From Plotosus lineatus (taxonomy: Eukaryota; Chordata; Actinopteri; Siluriformes; Plotosidae), in assembly GCA_024760905.1 (NCBI GenBank), contig CM045745.1, forward strand, positions 7,302,782-7,366,781: a DNA stretch of 64,000 nt, in the 5' to 3' direction. Below are positions 1 through 12,035 of the stretch, one piece after another (the stretch's first letter is position 1; every line of letters starts with the position of its first letter). Below the pieces are notes generated by a model. It was not told the origin of the DNA, made no database searches, and saw only the letters and a program-made list of their open reading frames with translations. A program made the translations under genes and the position numbers.

Positions 1-551
1 TGGACTCCAACAGCTTTAGCTTTTTTACATCTTTTCAGTGATTTTCTCCTTCCCATTCCAAGCTTGAAAACGTTTTAACAATGGCAATTTTATATGAATC
101 ATTACGAGAATGTCTGGGTAGATTTGGAGACGTCTCAATTCATCATCCAGCGTGCTCTCTTTCGGAATTACCACATTTTCATGTAAGAGCCTTTTCACAG
201 TCACTGGGGATACATCAAATGAAGGTTATTGTTCCAAAATCTGTACGTATTATGTCAAATTTTATTTGAGTGAATACACAATAGTATGACGTACCTCCAA
301 ATAAAAAGAAAATGAACAAAAAAGTATCGCCTTTTCATGAATATGTAAATGGAAGTTATATTTTGAACAAATTCTGTTTCCACTTGAAAATTTTTCAAAG
401 GAGGATTTTCTTAATGTAAATTTTCCATTCAAAGTTAGATAAGCACGGATGGATTAACTTAATTCAATTCAAGCAGGCTTGTGACCATATCACCCTGAGA
501 AGGCCAGTTCGTCTGATCTCCACAGTAAAGCAGTGTTGGGCCTGGTTAGTA
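1..551. other. Upstream DNA without recognised features
   Basis: AT-rich sequence with no splice-bounded coding segment, repeat end or RNA gene that I can support. A short open frame at 81-269 has no family resemblance. Confidence 0.4.
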
Positions 552-1251
552 CGGTGGTACCTCGCCTTACGAGATTAATCCGTTCCAGAGCCTTTTACTT
601 AACCTGGATTTTTCGTAAATTGAACCGCATTTTACATGCAAAACGCGTGATTCTTCCCAATACTACCTCCTAAACCCTTTAAAAATTATAAAAGTATACC
701 TTTTAAGGCCTCCTTCTGCTTCAATATCATATTGATGGTAGATGGGTTTGGCCATATTCCTTTGCGCTATCACTCAACCGCATGCCACGAGTCCGCTTCT
801 TCTTTTCACTCGCACCGGAAATCACACGTGTGTGTGTGTGTGTGTGTGTGTTGACCATGTTTTCTTAGCAGAGTTATAATCTTACAAATGTTTATGGAAG
901 GTTAAAAGTAATGAGCACACTCAAAAAATACATGATACAACAGTAACTCTGTCCTTTACATGAAAAACATTATGGGAGATGCAGCTCCATAATAGCCAAT
1001 GGGAGGGAGCTGCGTCATCCCTCCTAGCCAGTGAGAGGCCAGCGGGATGGGATGTTGGAAGTTAGTCAATGGGAGAGCAGCTTGTGCATTGTTTGAATGT
1101 TTGAATGACACGGTTTAATGTTTGAATGGCGCATTTGGCACGTTTCGTAAGGAGAACTTGTTTCGTATACAGAGACAAAAACTTTTGGAAAATGTTTTTC
1201 GTAACCTGGATTTTTCGTTTGCTGGGACTATCGGAAGGTGAGGTACCACTG
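552..1251. mobile_element. Element W copy 1: Tigger-like non-autonomous DNA transposon
   Basis: Ends are inverted: CGGTGGTACCTCGCCTTACG at the left and GAAGGTGAGGTACCACTG at the right, each next to TA, the target duplication expected of Tc1/mariner/pogo elements. The interior has a (GT)n tract and blocks shared with copy 2 at 22248-23028. No transposase frame survives. Confidence 0.8.
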
Positions 1252-1304
1252 TACTTGGATGGGAGACCACTTGGGAATACCAGGTGCCGTATGATTTTGA
1301 GGAC

Positions 1305-1640
1305 AGTGGTGGCTTGGTGGTAAAGGTACTGGATCACTGATCCCAAGGTTGGGGGTTCAAGCCCGACTCTCAACGGGTTGTCACTGCTCCCCTAGTGCAG
1401 CCAACTGGGTTATCAAAGGCCGACCATGTCTCTCACTGTCTATGGTGAGAGGTTCATGTGGAAAAAAAACCATTGCTGACTCTCGACAAGAGGCGCTGCA
1501 TGTTTCTACCCGGTGATGGTCTGGCGAGCTGTCCAGGGTGTACTCTGCCCTCGTTCGGAGTCGGCTGAGATGGGTGCTAGCCTCCCTGTGAGCCTAATTA
1601 GGATTAAGCAGCTCAGTAAATGAATGAATGAATGAATGAA
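1305..1640 (+). mobile_element. SINE A copy (tRNA-derived head, L2-like tail)
   Basis: A tRNA-like head with a B-box-like GGTTCAAGCCC is followed by the core block (gcagccaactgggttatcaa onward). The tail (ctgtccagggtgtactctgc ... attaggattaagcagctcag) ends in (GAAT)n. This tail type is common on fish L2/CR1-like LINEs. Confidence 0.8.
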
Positions 1641-2445
1641 TTCAAGCAGTGAAATGAAAAGAAAAAAATTATAAACAGATTCAGTGTAAAAGTGTGAATG
1701 TGTTAATGTTGAAGGCCGAATAGTAGTCCTTGTTGTTTAAAGCATGCACGCCTAAAATCTGACCAAGGAGCGCCAAAGAAGGTTCCCCTCTAACCAAAAG
1801 CATGTTGAATTTCACGCACCCCGCAAATCAACTCTGATTCATCACCGGGAATTGATCAGAACATTGCCGACAAAAGAAAAAGCATTTTGTGTTTATCTTC
1901 ACTCGAGTGGAAGCGTGAGTGCGGGATGCCAGGTCTACGAACTGGGCATTAAGCCCAAAGTCAAAAGAATCGAGGGAAGGAGCTGGTGGCTGAGGTAGGT
2001 TTCAATCGCTGAAATTCAGTGCAGTGACGACAGCATCGTTGGGGGCAGACACACCATGTATTTGCATGTGTGCCCCGCCTCATGCCTTTGATTGACAAAA
2101 CAGTTTTGTCAGTGCACTTTATGCTCGGCTGCCAGCTGTTTCGTAGACAGACGTTTCCAGTGAATAGTACATGCTCGCTACGATGATATCATGCTGTGCT
2201 CAGTGCGTGTTGTGGCGAGAAACTACAGCATTCATTGCTGGGCTTATTATTTACGTTTGTGTTATTTATTTATGCTCTATCAAGTAGCCAATAGTAGGCA
2301 TAATTTTGTAGAGATCACACTGTGATTGGTTGGCTCTGATGATGTCACTGGGAATTCTGGGTTTTGTTGCATAATGCAGAAAAAAAAATAATGACGGGGA
2401 TAAAGCATCCTTAGGGGTCGAGTTGAGCGTTGAGGAGTGATATAT

Positions 2446-2484
<39 letters not shown>

Positions 2485-2783
2485 TATATATACAGGGAAA
2501 TGCCTGGAACAAGTATGAACACATACTCTTCAACAAGGACTGTTTCTATATCTGTGCTTAAATGTATTTTAAGATCATGGTATGAATGTGTGTGTGTGTG
2601 GGTACGTGTGTGTTGGTGTGTGCTCGATAGAGATGGGGGGGGGGGGGTGATCTACTCTGATCTGTCCCTGATTGTGTGAATGAGCCATTTTTCTGCATCA
2701 GCGTGTAAACGAACCCCAGTCAGTCATGTGTGAAGTGACACCCAGCGCAGTTTCGTGACCCTTCCACCCTGCTGTATGTTTGA
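1641..2783. other. Upstream non-coding DNA
   Basis: No coding exon seen. It contains a 34-base T tract with an adjoining (TA)n at about 2448-2490, a (GT)n stretch at 2586-2625 and a G tract at 2635-2647. Confidence 0.5.
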
Positions 2784-2902
2784 GCATGCGCATGAGCTAC
2801 TCCAACTGTCCGTCATCTCCATATGAGGCCCAGAAGCGCAAAGTGTGGTGACAGCACCACTAAAAATACCCAACGGGCCGAGTGTGGATCAGCTTGCAGC
2901 TG
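2784..2902 (+). promoter_or_regulatory. Possible muscle-type promoter motifs upstream of exon 1
   Basis: CTAAAAATA at 2860-2868 is a MEF2-like A/T core, CAGCTG at 2897-2902 is an E-box, and GCATGCGCATG at 2784-2794 resembles an NRF-1 site. All lie within about 230 bp of the candidate start codon. The human locus has a second promoter, active in excitable tissue and activated by MEF2. That makes the grouping suggestive, but single motifs of this length occur by chance and no TATA box or transcription start is visible. Confidence 0.3.
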
Positions 2903-3013
2903 AGCCAGCAAACACTTCCACTGCTGCTGCATATGAGGGGTGAAAAAAAAACCCAAAAAACAAAACAACATTATTTTTCCTTTGCAGGTTTCGTCGGAAG
3001 CACGTAGTTTACG

Positions 3014-3059
3014 ATGGAAGAAACACGAGTGGATGGAAACAAACTGAAAAATGTAGAAG
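3014..3059 (+). CDS. asph: Putative first coding exon of ASPH (cytosolic N-terminus)
   Basis: ATG at 3014 sits in a good context (acgATGG) and has an in-frame TAG two codons upstream (3005-3007), so it is a credible start. It encodes MEETRVDGNKLKNVE and ends GAAG before GTAGAT, a phase-1 donor. That phase fits the acceptor of the next exon at 9352. The peptide is short, charged and without a signal peptide, as expected for the cytosolic tail of a type II membrane protein whose anchor lies in exon 2. An AG at 2986-2987 after a T-rich stretch could be an acceptor, which would make this an internal exon with 5' UTR from 2988. Known ASPH genes use alternative first exons, so another start may exist outside the window. 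Confidence 0.55.
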
Positions 3060-3299
3060 GTAGATTAATCTTGAAGGCAGTGGTTGGGTTTGGCATGACG
3101 AGTACCTGTTCGAGGTTTGTCTGGCAGTGCTTGTAGTGTTCTGCATTTGTGCTTTGGAGTTGAAGTGGTTATTGCTTGGCTTTTGTTGCACGTCGTTATG
3201 AGGTCAGGAGCAGTTTTCTAACCGTACAACCTGGAGTCAAGAATCTCTAACCGTTTAACTCGCGCTGAAGGTTGTCTCTTGCTAACACCGAAACGGATG

Positions 3300-3639
3300 T
3301 ATATGTATACATATATATAAATGCATACATATACATATAACATATGCTTTATTCATTAAGAGATGCTCAAGACTAGTAATGAACTGATCTGATACCGACG
3401 AGCCGACAGCAAGCAGCCATTATAGCCATGTGGTATTCTGCATTACTTCGCCGATGCTTGCTTACTTACTGTATGGCTACCATGATCAGATCTGGGCGTG
3501 GTATTTATCAGTATGTGTTACACCATAGTTATAACTGTGTTATACCCACAGGTATAACGAGAAGAAAACAACTAGTGTAACTTGAGTCATAATGAATGTC
3601 TCTCCTTCGTTTTGTGTGTGTGTGTGTGTGTGTATGTGT

Positions 3640-3689
<50 letters not shown>

Positions 3690-3870
3690 CATCCTAACAC
3701 TCACCTGTATCATGACTTCTTCTTCAGGACATTGTGTTTCAGCTCCTGCCTTCTTAGGGTTGTGGAGTATAGAAAATGTGTGTTTGTGTGAGCATTGCAG
3801 TAGATGACCTTGTCAGCACAATACAATACCCTGTGGTTATATGATCCAGTAATGTGTGTGTGTGTGTGTG
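3300..3870. repeat. Simple repeats in intron 1
   Basis: (TA)-rich DNA at 3298-3345, a long (GT)n microsatellite at 3614-3687 and a second at 3852-3872. Between them I see only unique intron sequence; apparent Cys-Val frames are microsatellite translations. Confidence 0.9.
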
Positions 3871-4175
3871 TGTTTTTAAGCTTCTGTTCTCTCTGTCTTG
3901 TGGAATGATATTTTGGTGCTGTCTGGAAGGTATCGGATTAGAAAGTGTGACCCTTCTTCGGGTGATATTTTTTACCGTGATTCTTGAATCTGATTACAGA
4001 CAAGACCTCAATGCAGTGCAGATGTATAATCAGCAACGCATCCAGAAAGCGCCGAGTTCTGAAATAAGGGCGTGTCATGCTGCAGATCCTCAAGTCATTC
4101 TGCACATAAAATTATATTATATTATTTATTCATTTTTGTTAAATATGTTATGTGAGCGTGTGTGTATATAAAATA

Positions 4176-4983
4176 CAGGGATCCCTCACTTTCCGCGGTT
4201 AATTGGAACCGAGATCCCCACGCGACCATCAAAATCCACGAAGTAGGATCACCCCCCCACACACACACACAAATCCCCCCCCACTGATGTATACATACAT
4301 GTATATATGTGTCTGTCTGTCTTCCTTTCGGCTTTTTCCCTTTTACTCGGGAGTCGCCACAGCGAATCATCTGATTCGCACGTTTGATTTGGCAGAGGTT
4401 TTTACGTCGGATGCCCTTCCTTTCACAACCCTTTTAGCAAGGGGCAGAAACACGCTGACGACTTTGCAGCTACTCTTTACGAATGTCAGCAATGGTTCTT
4501 TTACATGCCTCACACCATAGACAGTGAGAGACATGGCCTGCCTTTGATAACCCAGTTAGCCGCACTGGGGGGGACAGTGACAACCTTGTAGAAAGTGGGA
4601 CTTGAACCCCCCAACCTTTGGATCAGCGATCCAGCGCCCTATATGTGTATAATATCAATAAATACATATTGAATGCTATAAATGCTTATAATAACAATTA
4701 AACATTCAAAAATAATGCATAAAATAAAATAGAAATACACACACACACCTCTCAATGGTAGTTTTGATAGAAGTTTTTGGGTTGTTTTGTATTGGTTTAG
4801 GGTTTTTTTTTTTTTTTTGCATAATTTACCTTGTTTTGTGACATTTTCCTTAACTTTTCCCCTTTTCTTCCTTAATTTCTTTGTTTTTAATTCGATGAAT
4901 ATTTAACAAAAAAAAAAAAAAAAAAAAACCCGCGATGCACTGAAGCTGCATGAATTGAAGCACGAAGTAGCGAGGGATCCCTG
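4176..4983. mobile_element. Element V copy 1: Tigger-like transposon with TA duplication
   Basis: Left end CAGGGATCCCTCACTTTCCG and right end GAAGTAGCGAGGGATCCCTG are inverted and flanked by TA (4174-4175 and 4984-4985). It hosts a reverse-strand SINE B. No transposase is recognisable. Confidence 0.85.
4312..4643 (-). mobile_element. SINE B copy 1 inside element V
   Basis: Read on the minus strand it has a tRNA-like head, the shared core, then a tail with aagggcatccgacgtaaaaa and ttcgctgtggcgactcccga, ending ccgaaaggaag(acag)n. The tail matches the 5' UTR and 3' end of LINE B. Confidence 0.85.
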
Positions 4984-5009
4984 TATTACTTTATTTATTT
5001 ATTTATTTG

Positions 5010-5100
5010 TGCTGGCATAGTGACTCAGTGGTTAGCATTATCGGATCAGGGTTCGAATCACTTTGGGAATGAGCATTATACATGTGCACAATTAAATAAA
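5010..5100 (+). mobile_element. Fragment of a tRNA-like SINE (SINE E type)
   Basis: gtgactcagtggttagcatt followed by ggttcgaatc has the A- and B-box spacing of the common fish SINE head. The body is missing. Confidence 0.45.
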
Positions 5101-5139
5101 TTTGCATGCTCTGAATATTTCAGTCTTAATCAAAGAGTA

Positions 5140-5583
5140 TAATCTCCCTGGCGTTGTTGCTCCAGTTGGTTCAGAAGAGGCTCAGCAACATTTAATGTTG
5201 TAATAAAACAAAGTCAGCAATTGATTTGAAAGTACTGAACGATCAGGTTTGCATGGGTATGAAATGGGGACTCAAAGTGGTTCACGGAATGTGAGGAATC
5301 ATTTTCACATATGTATTGGCACCCCAGAGTCCTTACCTTAACCCTATTGAAAGTTTTTTTTGGATGTGATGAAGACTCAGTCTGAAGTGGTTCAATTTTT
5401 CCATCATCAATCCAAAACAACGATGAGAAATGAACCCTATATCGAATGGAAATAAATGTTCTGTTGCTTAAGTTTGTTGAAACCATGGCATGACATTTAT
5501 GTGCAGTAAACAACATTAAAGGTGGAGCAACAATATATTCATGTGCAAATTTTTTTTTTTTTTTTTTTGATCAGGCAGTGTAT
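5140..5583 (+). pseudogene. Tc1-like transposase C-terminal relic
   Basis: aaagtggttcacggaatgtg, caccccagagtccttacctt and the following blocks correspond to the last third of a Tc1-like DDE transposase. The same stretch occurs inverted at 47225-47660. Stops and frameshifts disrupt it. The end gatcaggcagtgta at about 5570-5583 looks like the terminal repeat. Confidence 0.65.
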
Positions 5584-5678
5584 GAGTTTGTGCTCTTCCA
5601 GGACATTGTAAGGGTTTCCTCCATCGGTTCTGATTACCTCCCTCAGTCTAAAGACATAAAGACATGCACATTAGGCCA
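5584..5678 (+). mobile_element. SINE E / L2-like repeat, left part (split by LINE A)
   Basis: Contains gggtttcctccatcggttct and aaagacatgcacattaggcca, the 'pass-through' block of a common fish repeat. It resumes after the LINE at 9017-9190, and the repeated ACATTAGGCCA is the LINE's target duplication. Confidence 0.6.
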
Positions 5679-8600
5679 CCCCTCCTCGAATCGCCACCTT
5701 ATCGTGGTGGAAGGGTTTGCGTGACCTAATGATCCTAGGAGCTATGTTGTCGGGGGAAAATGCCCCTGGTAGGGTCACCCAAGGCAAACAGGTCCGGGGT
5801 GAAGGTCCAGACAAAGTGCGATTCAAAACAGACCCCTAAGACATGAGAAAACAACAGAGGAATCGGTCTCCCTTGCCCGGACGCGGGTCACCGGGGTTCC
5901 CTCCTGGAGCCAGGCCCAGGGGAGGGGCTCGAAGGCGAGCGCCTGGTGGTCGGGCTTATGCCCATGGAGCCTGGCCGGGCCCAGCCCGAAAAGGAGACAT
6001 GGGTCCGCCCTCCCATGGACCCACCACCCGTGGGAGGAGTTTTAGGGGTCGGGTGCAGTGTGAGTTGGGTGGCAGCCGAAGGCATGGGTTCTGTCGGACT
6101 GATCCTCGGCTGCTTACTCTGACCTTCGGGACATGGAATGTCACCTCTCTGGCGGGAAAGGAGCCCGATTTGGTGCGTGAGGTGGAGAGATACCGACTAG
6201 ATATAGTCGGGCTCACCTCAACGATAGCTTGGGACTCTGGAACCATCCATCTCGAAAGAGGCTGGACCTTCTTCTATTCTGGAGTTGCTCATGGGAGAGG
6301 CGAGCCGGTGTGGGTATTCTTGTTGCCCCCGTCTCGGTGCCCAAATGTTGGGAGTTCTCCCGGTTGACGCAAAGGGTAGCTTCCCTCCGTCTTCGGGTGG
6401 GGGACGGGTCCTGACTGTTATTTGTGCTTATGCACCAAATGACAGTTCAAGAGTACCCACCCTTTTGGAGTCTTTGGGGGTGTTGGAGAACGCTCCCTCG
6501 GGAGACTCGCTCGTTGTCTTGGGAGACTTCAATGCCCATGTGGGCAACGATAGTGTGACCTGGAAGGGTGTGATCGGTAGGTACGGCCTCTCCAGTCTGA
6601 ATCGAATGGTGTGTCGTTGGACTTCTGTGCTCGTCATAGTTTGTCTATCCACGAACACCATGTTAACATAAGGGTGTCCATAAGTGCACTTGGCACCAGG
6701 ACACCTAGGTCGCAGTTCGATGATTGACTTTGTAGTCGTGTCATCGGACTTGCGACCATATGTTCTGGACACTTCCCGGGTGAAGAGAGGAGCTGAGCTG
6801 TCTACCGATCACTACCTGGTGGTGAAGTTAGCCGGTGGTGTGGGAGGTTGCCTTCCAGACCTGGCAGGCCCAAGCGTGTAATCAGGGTCTGCTGGGAACG
6901 CGTTAAGGAGCCCCTGTCCGAGAGGCCTTAACTCCCACCTCGGCAGAGCTACAACCACGTTCCCGGAGGAGGCGGGGACATGGAATCTGAATGGGCCATG
7001 TTTCGCGTTGCCTCCATTGCTGAGGCGGCAGCCCATAGCTGTGGCCGTAAGGTCGTCGGTGCTTGTCGTGGCGGTAATCCCGAACCCGGTGGTGGACACC
7101 TGCGGTGAAGGGGGCCGTCCCAGCTGAAGAAGGAGGCCTATCGGGTTTTATTAGCCTGTGGGACTCCTGAGGCAGCAAACGGGTACCCGGCAGGCCAAGC
7201 GTGCTGCAGCCGAGGCTCGCAGATGCAAAATCTCGGGCGTGGGAGGAGTTCGGTGAGGGCCTGAGAGTGATTATCGGTTGGCCTCAAAAGGTTCTGGGCC
7301 ACCATCCGACGCCTCAGGAGGAAGCAGTTCTTCACAAACACTGTTTACGGTGGAGGTGGGGAGCTGCTTACCTTGACTGGGGATGTTGTTGAGAGGTGGA
7401 GGGAATACTTTGAGGACCTTCTCAATCCCACCAACACGCTCCGTGGAAGAGGAAGACCCTGGGGTTCGGGTGAGGGTCCGCCCATCACTGGAGTGGAGGT
7501 CACTGAGGTTGTCAAAAAGCTCCTCGGTGGTCGAGCTCCGGGGTTGGACGAGATCCGCCCGAATACCTCAGGACTCTGGATGTTGTAGGACTGTCTTGGT
7601 TGACACGTCTCTGCAACATCGGCGTGGTCATCGGGGGCTGTACCTCTGGATTGGCAAACTGGGGTGGTGGTCCCAATTTTTAAGAAGGGGGACCGGAGGG
7701 TGTGTTCCAATTATCGGGAATTACACTCCTCAGCCTACCTGGGAAAGTCTATGCAGGGGTACTAGAGAGGAGGATCCGACCGATAGTCTAACCCTCGGAT
7801 TCAGGAGGAACAATGTGGTTTTCGCCCTGGCCGCAGCACTCTTGACCAACTCTATACGCTCCACAGGATTCTGGAGGGGGCATGGGGAGTTTGCCCAATC
7901 TGTCCACATGTGCTTTGTGGATTTGGAGAAGGCTTTCGACCGTGTCCTCGAAAGATCTTGTGGGGCGTGCTCGAGAAACGGCGTTCGGATCCGTTGCTAC
8001 GAAGCTATTCGGTCGGCTGTATCACCGAGCCAGAGTTTGGTCCGTATTGGTAACAGCAGCTCGGATTCGTTTCCGGTGGGAGTTGGAGTCCGCCAAGGCT
8101 GTCCTTGTCACCGATTCTGTTCATAATTTTATGGACAGAATTTCTAGGCGCAGTCGAGGCGATGAGGGTTCTGGTTCGGTGGCCATCGGATATCATCTCT
8201 GCTTTGCGGATGATGTTGTCCTTTGGCTTCATCAAGTCGGGCCTCCAGCTCTCATTGGAGGCGATTCGCAGCTGAGCGCGAAGCAGCCGGGATGAAGATC
8301 AGTACCTCCAAGTCCGAGGCCATGGTTCTCAGTCGGACAATGGTGGAATGCACCCTCTGGGTCGGGGATGAGGTCCTGCCCCAAGTGGAGGAGTTTAAGT
8401 ATCTTGGGGTCTTGTTTACGAGTGAGGGAAGGATGGAGAGAGAGCTCGACAGCCGGATCGCTGCAGCCTCTGCTGTAAAGCGGTGCCTGTACCGGTCCGT
8501 CGTGGTGAAAAAGGAGCTGAGCCGCGAGGCGAAGCACTCAATTTACCAGTCGATCGTTCGCTCCAACCCTCACCTATGGTCCACGAGCTTTGGGTAATGA

Positions 8601-9016
8601 CCGAAAGAACAAGATCACGGATACAAGCGGCTGAAATGAGCTTCCTTAAGCCGGGTGGCGGGTTCTCCCTTAGAGATAGGGTGAGAAGCTCCGCCATCCG
8701 GGAAGAGCTCGGATAGATCCGCTGCTCCTCCGCATTGAGAGGGGCCAGTTGAGGTGGCTCGGGCATCTGGTTAGAATGCCCCTGGACGCCTCCCTGGTGT
8801 GGTGTTTCGGGCATGTCCAACCGGGGAAGAGACTCCGGGTCGACCTAGAACACGCTGGAGGGACTATGTCTCTCGGCTTGTCTGGGACCGCCTCGGTGTC
8901 CCCCCGGGAGAGTTGGAGGAAGTGGCTCGGGAGAGGGATGTCTGGACCTCTTTGCTAAGGTTGCTGCCCCCGCGACCCGACCCCGGACTAAGCGGAAGAA
9001 GATGAGATGAGATGAG
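5679..9016 (+). mobile_element. LINE A copy 1: near full-length non-LTR retrotransposon, degenerate
   Basis: It is flanked by the 11-bp duplication ACATTAGGCCA (5668-5678 and 9017-9027). The order is 5' UTR with the proline/arginine-rich start, AP-endonuclease ([20 protein letters not shown], later [11 protein letters not shown]), reverse transcriptase (HMCFVDLEKAFDRV, VGVRQGC, FADDVV) and the C-terminal segment (ELWVMTERTRSRIQAAEMSF). It ends in (GATGA)n with almost no 3' UTR. Many small indels scatter the protein over several frames, so it is dead. The short 3' UTR and simple-repeat tail are like RTE-type LINEs, but I do not assign the clade. Confidence 0.92.
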
Positions 9017-9190
9017 ACATTAGGCCAGCTAGCTACACTAAATTGCCCAGATGTGTGTAGTGGATTGTAAATGATTGTATATGATTGTATGTGTCTCAGA
9101 CCCGAAGCCAGCTGGCATTGGCTTCGGTGTCCTCCAAGTCCCTGAGTAACCCATACAACCCATGAGTCGGCTTTAGGGATCGTACCATGT
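9017..9190 (+). mobile_element. SINE E / L2-like repeat, right part
   Basis: Continues the repeat interrupted by LINE A: ctacactaaattgcccag, a run of 'gtgtgtagtggattgtaaatg' type sequence, and a short tail. Confidence 0.5.
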
Positions 9191-9351
9191 GACACCACCA
9201 TGCAGCTGATTATTTAACAGCAAAACCAGTGGGTTTTTAATTGCTAATTCACGTTTACCTTTCAAGGCTCTGAATGGATAAATGTACAACACAATTTTCC
9301 ATTATTACCTGGTATATTTCTGTCACTGTCGTTGTTTTTCTGTGTTCACAG

Positions 9352-9501
9352 AGCCCCAGTCAGTACCTGTGGCTGGCAAGAGCACCAAACAATCTGAGGG
9401 ACACTCGGTCTTCACCTGGCTTATAGTGTTGGCCCTGCTGGGTGCCTGGATATCTGTGGCTGCTGTGTGGTTTGATTTAGTTGAATACGACAATGTTGTG
9501 G
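9352..9501 (+). CDS. asph: ASPH exon: cytosolic segment and transmembrane anchor
   Basis: The exon is flanked by ttctgtgttcacAG and GTACGT, is 150 bp, and is phase 1 at both ends. It encodes about 20 polar residues (EPQSVPVAGKSTKQSEGHS), then the hydrophobic run VFTWLIVLALLGAWISVAAV, then WFDLVEYDNVVG. The FTW-x-IALLG-W-SVA-VWFDLV-Y pattern is the conserved signal anchor of ASPH, junctin and junctate. It places the N-terminus in the cytosol and all later exons in the ER/SR lumen. In junctin the anchor region associates with triadin and the ryanodine receptor. No frame damage is visible. Confidence 0.93.
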
Positions 9502-10400
9502 GTACGTTTTGCGACTTCCTCTCTTCTGACGTTTTCCTGTTTTATGAAAAGCGTTTTGGGTCTCAGGGTTGCCCGATTCAACATTACCAAGGACGGATGT
9601 ATTCTGTTTAAAACTCGTGTTCGTATGATAATTCCGCTAAAGTAGTGATTAAAATCTGGATAGAAAACTCTGCTTAGCTTATCATACATCACCTCCCCCC
9701 CAATATAGCAGATATTTTTATTTTTATGTATGATCAAGAAATTTTTAAGACTTCCTGTTCCTGTAGAAAGCAAATGAAGAATTGTGTGGTTATTCGTATA
9801 GCACAGGAACAAGCAGTGATTCTTGAGGCACACAGTCTCATGACGTTATGCTAACGGCATCAAAACCTGTGCGCATATTTGTAATTTGTACGATGCACAA
9901 GTGCCTGAGGTTGGCGGTACATGACAAGATGCTTTTAATTGGCATTTGTGCTTCAGGAGCTGCAGGATACGACTGCAGTGTTGTGCTTTACTTGTTGCAT
10001 GAATGTCATTCCAAAGTCCTCTTCTTGTGGTCCATTGCTTTGTTGCTATAGACCTGCTGAAGCACTTCAAAGGCCTCTACAGTTGATTTCTGGAGTTTTA
10101 CACTGAATTTCACACCTGCTTTCTCATCCAGATTAAAACCACAGTTGCGTATGCCATGAAATTGTGTAGCGCATTTCCTGATTTTGACAGCGTGAAGTCA
10201 CATGGCATGGTGACTCAAGAGTCACTGCTTTTACATGACCGTACCACGTTTTATTTGGAACAGTCCTCAGACTTTCTGATCATGCTGCATCATATCTTAA
10301 AATCATTCCACCACTTTACTCTTCTTTGAAATAAAATGAGAATCGTGGTGTTTATTTATCTAAAATATATTTATATATTCACCAAAAAAAAAAAAAAAAG

Positions 10401-10440
<40 letters not shown>
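9502..10440. other. Start of intron 2, mostly unique sequence
   Basis: I see no exon with matching phase, no repeat ends and no RNA gene until a poly-A / (AT)n / (CA)n cluster at 10383-10445. Confidence 0.5.
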
Positions 10441-10443
<3 letters not shown>

Positions 10444-10543
10444 CAGGTATACCTCAGCTGTTTATTGGTTCCAGGAGAAACGACTTAAGTTGAAAAACAA
10501 CTTGAATTAACTTGTGTCTAGGTTACACCAAATTTACTTGTAT

Positions 10544-10609
<66 letters not shown>

Positions 10610-10616
10610 TATACAG
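10444..10616. mobile_element. Element S end fragment followed by (AT)n
   Basis: CAGGTATACCTCAGCTGTTT followed by a 'ttccaggagaaacgacttaagttg' type interior is a Tigger-like terminus. Its inverted counterpart occurs at 48919. A pure (AT)n tract of about 55 bp (10545-10601) follows, so the copy is truncated. Confidence 0.55.
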
Positions 10617-10885
10617 TCCCCCAGTGCAGCTAACTGGGTTATCAAAGGCAGGCCATGTCTCTCATTGTCTATGGTGAGAGGCATATAAAAGAACCATTGC
10701 TGACTTTCGTAAAGAGTAGGCTGAAAAGCCGTCAGCGTGTTTCTGTCCCTTGCTAAAAAGGGTTGTGTCAGGAAGGGCATCCGACGTAAAAACCTCTGCC
10801 AAATCAAACATGCGAATCAGATGATTCGCTGTGGCGACTCCCGAGTAAAAGGGGAAAAGCCGAAAGGAAGACAGACAGACACACA
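10617..10885 (+). mobile_element. SINE B copy 2, 5'-truncated
   Basis: It starts inside the core (ccccagtgcagctaactggg) and runs through the LINE B-like tail to (gaca)n. The tRNA head is absent, as expected of incomplete reverse transcription. Confidence 0.85.
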
Positions 10886-11473
10886 TATACAGTCGGCCCC
10901 TACTTATGAAACCCTCTGGGTACAAAAATTCTGGGTTACGAAAAACATTTTCCTAAGTTTTCGTCCCCGGGATACGAAAACAACCTCCTCTTACGAAATG
11001 TGCCATTCAAAATTCAAACACGTCAATCAAAATTTCTCACGATGCGTGAGTTGCTCTCTCATTGGCTGTCTCCCAACATCCCGCCCCGCTGGCCTCCCAT
11101 TGGCCAGGAGGGATGACGCAGTTAAACTTCCTGTACCCATACTTCCTGTTTGTCACACGCCTGAAGGAGAGTTGACTGTTGGCTTGTTTTGAAATTGATC
11201 ATGCAGTGTTATATTTCGTTATCGCCGAAACCCCTCTACAATCGGGACAATATTGAACCAGAAGGAGACCTTAAAGCGGAAATACAGTGACGGAGGCGAT
11301 TATTTCGGCACAATATTAAAACAGTGCTCCGTGGGAGAAGACCTAGGAAGCAAGTTAATATTGAATGAGGATCTCTGATCTTTCAAATAGGTACTGTCAT
11401 TACGCTTTAAATAAAACATCCTGTCCATTTAAACATTTAAATAGAATTGTTACATCCGCTGTTGCGCGCGCAC

Positions 11474-11513
<40 letters not shown>

Positions 11514-11514
11514 C

Positions 11515-11569
<55 letters not shown>

Positions 11570-12035
11570 AAGAGGCTTAACTCTTTAGTTTTTAGTTTAG
11601 TTTTTTAAGTTGTTTAATTCAGTAAATGTTTAATAAATGTGACGCCGATCCCTCAAGGAATCAAGTTAAAGTTGAGTTTGGACCTCCGATCTGTCAAGCA
11701 GGGAATGCGCTTTGAATTCCACGTCTTAAAATCAGGCATGTGATTTTTCCACAAATTCACGGAATTCCGATTTTTTCATTGGCCAAGTTTAAAGAAATTA
11801 AAAAAAATCGATTTTTTTAACGCCGAATATGTCAAAATGACCTTTTCCACTTTTAGTCCGTTCCGAGTTTTGCATAAAATGACCTCTCTTGAAATGTTAC
11901 TGCTGATTGGCTGATGGCTTTCTAATAGCCAATCGCTGATGTTGAAACATGTATTTAGACATTTGCGCCACTTCCGATCTGTTGAGCACAATGTCGGTGA
12001 AAGCATGTCGGTGATCCAGAGAAAAGATTCTGCTT

